Notes under the pieces: model-generated
Told to the model about the DNA's origin: nothing
Databases searched by the model: none
The model's input: the letters and a program-made list of their open reading frames with translations, nothing else
Program-made: the position numbers and the translations under genes
Part shown: positions 59,123 to 64,000 of the stretch, one piece after another
How the letters are laid out: every line of letters starts with the position of its first letter
Position numbering within the stretch: the stretch's first letter is position 1
Assembly (NCBI RefSeq): GCF_000282195.1
Contig: NZ_AKJT01000044.1
Location: 1 to 64,000 of the forward strand
Reading direction: 5' to 3'
Origin: Pseudomonas sp. GM18
GTDB taxonomy: Bacteria > Pseudomonadota > Gammaproteobacteria > Pseudomonadales > Pseudomonadaceae
DNA length: 64,000 nt

Positions 59123-60358
59123 ATGACTGGAATATCCAAGTGGCACGTACTGATCGGTGGATTCATCGCCTACCTCTTTGATGCGATGGAGATCATCCTG
59201 CTAACGCTCGCTTTGCCCGTTATCCGCCAGGACATGGGTTTCAGCCTCCATGAGGTAGGTGCGCTGGCGAGCGCTACATTGCTGGGTATTGGTGTGAGCG
59301 GCGTTGCCACAGGCTGGTACTCCGACAACTTTGGCCGTCGCAAGGCATTGATTGCATCGCTGGCAATCTTCGGCACACTGACCTGTTTCTTTGCATTCGC
59401 TCATGATCTCTACGTACTGATGGGCTTGAGATTTGTCTCTGGTCTCGGGCTTGGCGGGGTATGGACGATCCTCTCGGCTTATATCGTAGAAACGTGGCCG
59501 CCCAAGCAACGCGCCAGAGCCATTTCCTTCGTGATCAGTGCCTTCCCGATTGGCGCCATCGCGGCGGCCCTGGCGGCGAAGTTCATGCTGCCGGAATGGC
59601 GTTTGATGTTTTTCGTGTCCGGCGCCGCGGTGATCCTGCCGATCATTTATGTGTATTTCCTGATTCCGGAATCTCCGGCCTGGAAGGCTCAGCGCGATAC
59701 TCAGGGCACTGCTGCGCAGCGGGTATCGGTCAGGGAGATTTTTTCGCCTGAACTACTTCGTTACACCCTGCTGGGGTCCCTTGCAGCCAGCTTCGCGTTG
59801 CTTGGCTCCTGGGGCGTCAGCACGTGGCTGCCCACCTATCTGATACAGGACCGTGGCTTGAGTCTGGCGTCGATGACCAGTTTTATGGCGGTACTCCATC
59901 TCGGGAATTTCTTTGGCCTGAACGTATTCGGTTTCATCGCCGACCGCATTGGCAAGCGGCTTACGATTGTTATATCGCTGTTGCTGACATCCATCATGGC
60001 GCTGGTCTATGTCTATACCACCCAGACCCAATCGCTGATCTGGATAGGGGCGGGGTACGCATTTTTCATGGTGTTTGCAGGGTTGTTTGGTTCTTACTTC
60101 AGCGAGATGTACCCCATCCGGGTGCGAACGCTTGGGGCGGGCTTCTGTTTCAACATGGGCCGAGGGTTGGCGGCTTTTGCCCCCGTGCTGCTCAGTGGCA
60201 TTGCCAGCTTTTATAGCCTGGCAGCGGGACTGATCGTCTGCGCCGGCTTCTACGTCATCTCCGCGTTGTTCGTGATTTCCATGCCAAAGAATAAAACAGT
60301 GGGCGAGATGAGTACGCAGGCTGCCGCTTCAGACATTGCCAAGGAGGCAATCGGTTGA
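59123..60358 (+). CDS. MFS transporter (aromatic acid:H+ symporter type)
   Basis: The 411-residue protein has 12 helices with the MFS signature GWYSDNFGRRKALI between helices 2 and 3 and DRIGKR between 8 and 9, plus the DAME motif in helix 1 common to aromatic acid transporters. It probably brings in the substrate of the cluster or an intermediate. A terminator follows directly. Confidence 0.85.
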   Translation: MTGISKWHVLIGGFIAYLFDAMEIILLTLALPVIRQDMGFSLHEVGALASATLLGIGVSGVATGWYSDNFGRRKALIASLAIFGTLTCFFAFAHDLYVLMGLRFVSGLGLGGVWTILSAYIVETWPPKQRARAISFVISAFPIGAIAAALAAKFMLPEWRLMFFVSGAAVILPIIYVYFLIPESPAWKAQRDTQGTAAQRVSVREIFSPELLRYTLLGSLAASFALLGSWGVSTWLPTYLIQDRGLSLASMTSFMAVLHLGNFFGLNVFGFIADRIGKRLTIVISLLLTSIMALVYVYTTQTQSLIWIGAGYAFFMVFAGLFGSYFSEMYPIRVRTLGAGFCFNMGRGLAAFAPVLLSGIASFYSLAAGLIVCAGFYVISALFVISMPKNKTVGEMSTQAAASDIAKEAIG

Positions 60359-60375
60359 CCTGATTCGCAGGTACC

Positions 60376-60410
60376 AATGCCTCGTATCTACGGATCCGGG
60401 GCATTTTTTT
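60376..60410 (+). terminator. strong Rho-independent terminator
   Basis: AATGCCTCG pairs with CGGGGCATT (one T-G wobble), then a T7 run. It ends the first half of the catabolic cluster; an AT-rich TATAAT-like box (60434-60439) follows, so 60537 onward is a separate unit. Confidence 0.85.
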
Positions 60411-60536
60411 GCTCCCGAAAAAGCTGATATATCTATAATAATTTCAGATAGTATGAATAACTAATATTTGCTTCTTTTATTTATTGGGCAACGGGAAGAT
60501 GAATCCCAGACAACAATAAATAAGAGGACATCCCTC

Positions 60537-61400
60537 ATGATCAACCTGCATGACATTCGATACATACGGTTGGGTACCGCGAATCTGGACGAAGCACGTC
60601 GCTACGCCACTCAGGTTCTCGGACTGCAGGTCGCCCGAGAAGCCAACGGCGCGGTGTACTTCCGATCGGACAGTCGCGACCACACGCTCTGCTATTACGA
60701 GGGTGATCCGCAGGAAACCACGACAGCGTTCGAGGTCAGGACAGCGCAAGACCTGGAAGACGCAGCGGTGCTACTGGAACGTCATGAGTTCGACGTGCAG
60801 CATGGCTCGCGTGCAGACGCTGAAGTGCGCTATGTCGACGACTTCATTCGCTTCAAAGATCCCAGCGGCAACAACATCGAGCTGGTCTTGCGTCCCCAGG
60901 CAAGCGGGCGACGCTATTTCCCGAGTCGCGATGCCGGCATCACCGGTTTCAGCCACATTGGCTTGCGCACCCTGAATGCCCGGCGTGACGAGCTGTTCTG
61001 GACTCAGCTCGCAAACGCCAGGGTCAGTGACCGAATTGGCGAGGCGCCGCTACTGCGCATCGACGAGGTCCATCACAAGATCGCGTTGTTCCCTTCGTCC
61101 CATCCCGGTGTGCAACACATCAACCATCAGGTGGAAACCGTCGATGACTTGATGCGCGCCTACTACTTCCTGGTTGAGCGGGGCATTCGCATCCTCTTCG
61201 GTCCGGGCCGCCACCCCACCTCGGGCGCGATGTTCCTCTACTTCGAGGGTCCTGACGGCATGACCTACGAATACTCGACAGGGGTCAGCCTGATCTCTCC
61301 GGAGAATGATGCAACCCACCAACCTCGGCAGTTTCCCGCGGAGGGTGCGGGATTCTGCGCGTGGGGTGCGAAGCCAGACATTCCGGAGTTCAAATCGTGA
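60537..61400 (+). CDS. type I extradiol dioxygenase-like VOC protein
   Basis: The 287-residue two-domain VOC protein keeps the metal triad H140 (GFSHIGLRT), H194 (GVQHINHQVE) and E245 (MTYEYSTG) of the 2,3-dihydroxybiphenyl dioxygenase family. It likely performs meta cleavage of a catechol, possibly carboxylated given the decarboxylase-like neighbour. AAGAGGA precedes the ATG at 60537. Its stop codon overlaps the start of the class II aldolase gene (GTGA). Confidence 0.85.
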   Translation: MINLHDIRYIRLGTANLDEARRYATQVLGLQVAREANGAVYFRSDSRDHTLCYYEGDPQETTTAFEVRTAQDLEDAAVLLERHEFDVQHGSRADAEVRYVDDFIRFKDPSGNNIELVLRPQASGRRYFPSRDAGITGFSHIGLRTLNARRDELFWTQLANARVSDRIGEAPLLRIDEVHHKIALFPSSHPGVQHINHQVETVDDLMRAYYFLVERGIRILFGPGRHPTSGAMFLYFEGPDGMTYEYSTGVSLISPENDATHQPRQFPAEGAGFCAWGAKPDIPEFKS

Positions 61401-62101
61401 GTCGCTTGCCAACTCCCAGCCGCGATCAGCAATCGCAAGTGCGCGTGGCCGCGCGGGCCTTGGCCCGCGCCGGTTTAGTGCATGCCTACGGGCACTGCAG
61501 TCTGCGGCTGGATGAGGAGCACTTTCTGGTTTGCGCAGCGCAGCCGATGGGTTTGATCCGGCCGGGCGAGTCAGGCGTTGTGGTCCCGATCAAAGGTGAA
61601 TTGCCCGAGGGTGTGCTGGGTGAGGTCCGCATCCACCAGCAAATATACCGTCGCCGCCCGGATGCCCACGCTGTGATTCGCAGCATGCCTGCCCAGGTCA
61701 TGACCCTGTCGTGTGCAAGGCTGACACCTCAACCGCGCCATGGAATGGGCAGCTATTTCCAGGCGCCAATTCCGCTGTGGGACGACCCACAGCTGCTGCG
61801 CAGTGACGAACAGGCCCGCGACCTGGCCAATCAATTAGGACAGGGAAACGCCCTGGTCATGCGTGGCAATGGCGCCATCGTCATTGGCGCGTCACTGATC
61901 GAAGCGTTGACGCTGACCTGGTACCTGGAAGACGCCGCACGGATTGAATTGCAACTGCACAGCGCGGGTCTTGCAATCCAAGGACCGGTACTCGACGCAC
62001 AGGCCTGCGCGCAACGGGCTGTCACCAGCGGCCGAATTTACGAACGCATGTGGGAATACCTGACAGCGGGCGACCCCGAAGCCAGCGTTCAAACACTCTA
62101 A
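61397..62101 (+). CDS. class II aldolase/adducin-family protein with missing metal histidines
   Basis: The 234-residue protein has the class II aldolase fold motif AYGHCSLRLDEEHFL. The usual zinc ligands of the family (HxH after RP and the late RGHG histidine) are replaced: VIRSMP at 93-98 and MRGNG at 155-159. Related class II aldolase-type decarboxylases act on carboxylated ring-cleavage products in cumate-type pathways, so a decarboxylase role after the dioxygenase is plausible. I start at GTG 61397 because it forms a GTGA overlap with the dioxygenase stop; CGGAG lies 8 bases upstream. Confidence 0.75.
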   Translation: MSRLPTPSRDQQSQVRVAARALARAGLVHAYGHCSLRLDEEHFLVCAAQPMGLIRPGESGVVVPIKGELPEGVLGEVRIHQQIYRRRPDAHAVIRSMPAQVMTLSCARLTPQPRHGMGSYFQAPIPLWDDPQLLRSDEQARDLANQLGQGNALVMRGNGAIVIGASLIEALTLTWYLEDAARIELQLHSAGLAIQGPVLDAQACAQRAVTSGRIYERMWEYLTAGDPEASVQTL

Positions 62102-62119
62102 AACAAGAAGGAACACCGT

Positions 62120-63580
62120 ATGCCTGCGAAAGAATTCCGCCATTTCATCAATGGTGAATGGGTGAGTAGCGCCCGTACGTTCGAGAACCGAAACCCGGCC
62201 GACAACAGCCTGATCGGCGTGGTACATGAAGCCGGCAAAGCTGAGGTCGACGCCGCCGTGCGAGCTGCGCAAGCAGCATTGAAAGGCCCTTGGGGCAGCA
62301 TGACCGTCGCCCAGCGAACGGCCCTGTTGCACAAAGTGGCGGAGGGCATCGAACGTCGTCATGAAGAGTTTGTGGCTGCGGAAGTGGCCGATACCGGCAA
62401 ACCCCGCGCACTCGCCGGGCACTTGGACATTCCCCGTGGCGCGGCCAACTTCAAGGTGTTCGCCGACCTGATCAAGAATGTGCCGACCGAAAGTTTCGTG
62501 ATGGATACGCCTGACGGTGGCAAGGCCGTGAACTACAGCGTGCGAGCACCGCGTGGCGTCATCGCCGTTGTTTGCCCTTGGAACCTGCCGCTGTTGCTGA
62601 TGACCTGGAAGGTCGGCCCGGCCCTGGCCTGTGGCAATACTGTGGTGGTTAAACCCTCTGAAGAGACACCGGCCACTGCCACACTGCTCGCCGAGGTCAT
62701 GAATGAGGCCGGCGTGCCACCGGGTGTGTACAACGTGGTGCATGGTTTCGGCGGTGACTCGGCTGGTGCCTTCCTCACCGCTCACCCAGAGGTCAATGGT
62801 GTCACCTTCACCGGTGAAACCGGCACGGGCGAGATCATCATGAAGGCCGCAGCCAAGGGTATCCGCCCGGTATCGCTGGAACTTGGCGGCAAAAACGCCG
62901 GCATCGTTTTCGCCGATGCGGACCTGGAAAAGGCCGTCAAAGGATTGGGGCGCGCTGTGTTCGAGAACAGCGGTCAGGTGTGCCTGGGAACCGAGCGCAT
63001 CTACGTGCAGCGTCCGCTGTTCGAGCGCTTTGTCGCTGCATTCAAGGCCCACGCAGAAGGCATCAAAGTGGGTGACCCGAACCAGCACGACAGCACCATG
63101 GGACCAGTGATCTCGCTCGGTCACCGCGAAAAAATTCTCTCTTATTGCCGTCAGGCGGTCGCCGACGGTGCCACGGTCGTTCACGGCGGTGGCATTGCCC
63201 AGGTACCGGAACACCTGGCCGAAGGGGCCTGGTTTGAGCCGACGATCTGGACCGGCCTTGCGGAAACTTCGGCCGTGGTGCGCGAGGAAATCTTTGGCCC
63301 GGTTTGCCACATCGCTCCTTTTGATACCGAAGAAGAAGTCGTCCGCCTGGCTAACGACACACCCTATGGACTCGCCGCCAGCGTGTGGACTAGCAACCTG
63401 CAGGTCGCCCATCGTTTGGGCAGCGCGCTGGACGTGGGTGTCTGCTGGATCAACTCGTGGTTCCTGCGCGACCTGCGTACCGCCTTCGGCGGTGCCAAGC
63501 AGTCGGGTATCGGACGTGAGGGGGGCGTGCATTCGCTTGAGTTCTACACCGAGCTGCGCAATGTCTGCGTACGGCTGTAA
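62120..63580 (+). CDS. 2-hydroxymuconic semialdehyde dehydrogenase-like ALDH
   Basis: The 486-residue NAD-dependent aldehyde dehydrogenase has N155 (CPWNLP), E254 (SLELGGKN) and nucleophile C288 (NSGQVCLGTERIYV), the latter motif characteristic of 2-hydroxymuconic semialdehyde dehydrogenases of the XylG/DmpC/NahI type. It would oxidise the yellow ring-cleavage aldehyde to the enoic diacid. ACAAGAAGG precedes the ATG. The hydratase follows 10 bp downstream. Confidence 0.9.
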   Translation: MPAKEFRHFINGEWVSSARTFENRNPADNSLIGVVHEAGKAEVDAAVRAAQAALKGPWGSMTVAQRTALLHKVAEGIERRHEEFVAAEVADTGKPRALAGHLDIPRGAANFKVFADLIKNVPTESFVMDTPDGGKAVNYSVRAPRGVIAVVCPWNLPLLLMTWKVGPALACGNTVVVKPSEETPATATLLAEVMNEAGVPPGVYNVVHGFGGDSAGAFLTAHPEVNGVTFTGETGTGEIIMKAAAKGIRPVSLELGGKNAGIVFADADLEKAVKGLGRAVFENSGQVCLGTERIYVQRPLFERFVAAFKAHAEGIKVGDPNQHDSTMGPVISLGHREKILSYCRQAVADGATVVHGGGIAQVPEHLAEGAWFEPTIWTGLAETSAVVREEIFGPVCHIAPFDTEEEVVRLANDTPYGLAASVWTSNLQVAHRLGSALDVGVCWINSWFLRDLRTAFGGAKQSGIGREGGVHSLEFYTELRNVCVRL

Positions 63581-63590
63581 GGAGCTATTC

Positions 63591-64000
63591 ATGAAAAAGC
63601 AAGAGATCCACATTCTCGGCCAGCAACTGCATCAGGCCCTCAGCAACCGCCAGGCTGTGGCTCCGTTGACCGATACCTATCCGGACATGACGCTGGAGCA
63701 GGCTTACCAGGTACAGCTGGAGATGATTCAGCGACGCCTTGACGAAGGCCAAAAGGTGATTGGCAAAAAGATCGGCGTCACCAGCAAAGTGGTGATGGAC
63801 ATGCTCGGCGTCGATCAACCGGACTTCGGTCATCTGCTCTCGGACATGCTCTATGCCGACGGCGCCGCCATTGCCATCGACGGCTTGATCGCACCCAAGG
63901 CCGAAGGCGAGATCGCTTTCGTGCTCAAGGAAGATCTGCGTGGCCCCGGCATCACCGTGGCTGATGTATTGCGGGCCACTGCCTATGTAATGCCGTGCTT
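63591..64000 (+). CDS. 2-oxopent-4-enoate hydratase-like protein, N-terminal part
   Basis: The first 136 residues of a hydratase of the XylJ/DmpE/MhpD type are visible, with TDTYPDMTLEQAYQVQ, GKKIGVTSKVVMDMLGVDQP and KAEGEIAFVLKEDL. It adds water to 2-hydroxypenta-2,4-dienoate to give 4-hydroxy-2-oxovalerate; a related decarboxylase subfamily (DmpH) is alternative. AAGGAG precedes the ATG. The gene runs past the window end. Confidence 0.85.
   Translation, partial: MKKQEIHILGQQLHQALSNRQAVAPLTDTYPDMTLEQAYQVQLEMIQRRLDEGQKVIGKKIGVTSKVVMDMLGVDQPDFGHLLSDMLYADGAAIAIDGLIAPKAEGEIAFVLKEDLRGPGITVADVLRATAYVMPC

Noticed and set aside
61892..63613. 573-codon frame antisense to the aldehyde dehydrogenase
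   Set aside because: Antisense shadow of a conserved gene with low-complexity composition and no ribosome binding site.

Overview
The window is a high-GC, densely packed chromosomal segment that looks like a Pseudomonas of the fluorescens group. The basis is gene content and order (complete arn operon with a second ArnT, split pqiA, polyamine genes, cstA-ybdD, Anbu operon) and Pseudomonas-type REP sequences such as the GTGGGAGCGAGC hairpin near 43.85 kb. I see no rRNA, tRNA, CRISPR array, transposase or prophage.

Region 1 (1-25.3 kb) is an envelope and lipopolysaccharide-modification neighbourhood. A nine-gene minus-strand operon, arnBCADTEF-ugd plus a family 39 glycosyltransferase, makes and transfers 4-amino-4-deoxy-L-arabinose to lipid A; successive genes overlap by 4 bp. 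Next come an Fe(III) ABC importer with a Fur-box-like site, an OmpR-type two-component system, and, divergent from it, an unusual SecDF-like protein carrying two copies of a ~90-residue C-terminal repeat. A second arnT with its own family 39 partner, a PmrG/Ais-like histidine phosphatase and an orphan sensor kinase follow.

Region 2 (25.3-38 kb) holds a pqiA-pqiA-pqiB-pqiC lipid-transport operon, polyamine catabolism genes (gamma-glutamylpolyamine synthetase, oxidase and a twice-frameshifted PotF-like binding-protein pseudogene next to a 107-bp palindromic repeat), an AraC regulator, a glycine-zipper protein, and an OMF-HlyD-DUF2955 efflux operon.

Region 3 (38-47.9 kb) contains small conserved proteins, a Cache-domain NarL-type two-component system next to cstA-ybdD with a 24-bp palindrome between them, a periplasmic DJ-1/PfpI protein divergent from a LysR regulator, and a dicarboxylate symporter with a sigma-54-like promoter.

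Region 4 (47.9-54.1 kb) is the Anbu operon: circularly permuted ATP-grasp, alpha-E protein, transglutaminase-like protein and the proteasome-like Anbu. A good sigma-54 promoter match, a long leader and a possible 35-codon ORF precede it, and a perfect 13-bp hairpin sits just before anbu. A second dicarboxylate symporter follows.

Region 5 (54.4-64 kb, running off the end) is an aromatic meta-cleavage-type catabolic cluster in two transcription units separated by a strong terminator at 60.4 kb. It encodes two extradiol-dioxygenase-like VOC proteins, FAH-family and YciI proteins, NIPSNAP, a 3-hydroxyisobutyrate-dehydrogenase-like enzyme, an outer-membrane protein, an MFS transporter, a class II aldolase-like protein lacking the usual metal histidines, a 2-hydroxymuconic-semialdehyde-type dehydrogenase and the start of a 2-oxopent-4-enoate-type hydratase. 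I cannot name its substrate.

The most interesting candidates are the SecDF-repeat fusion with its two-component neighbour, the Anbu operon with its sigma-54/leader architecture, and the unassigned catabolic cluster.
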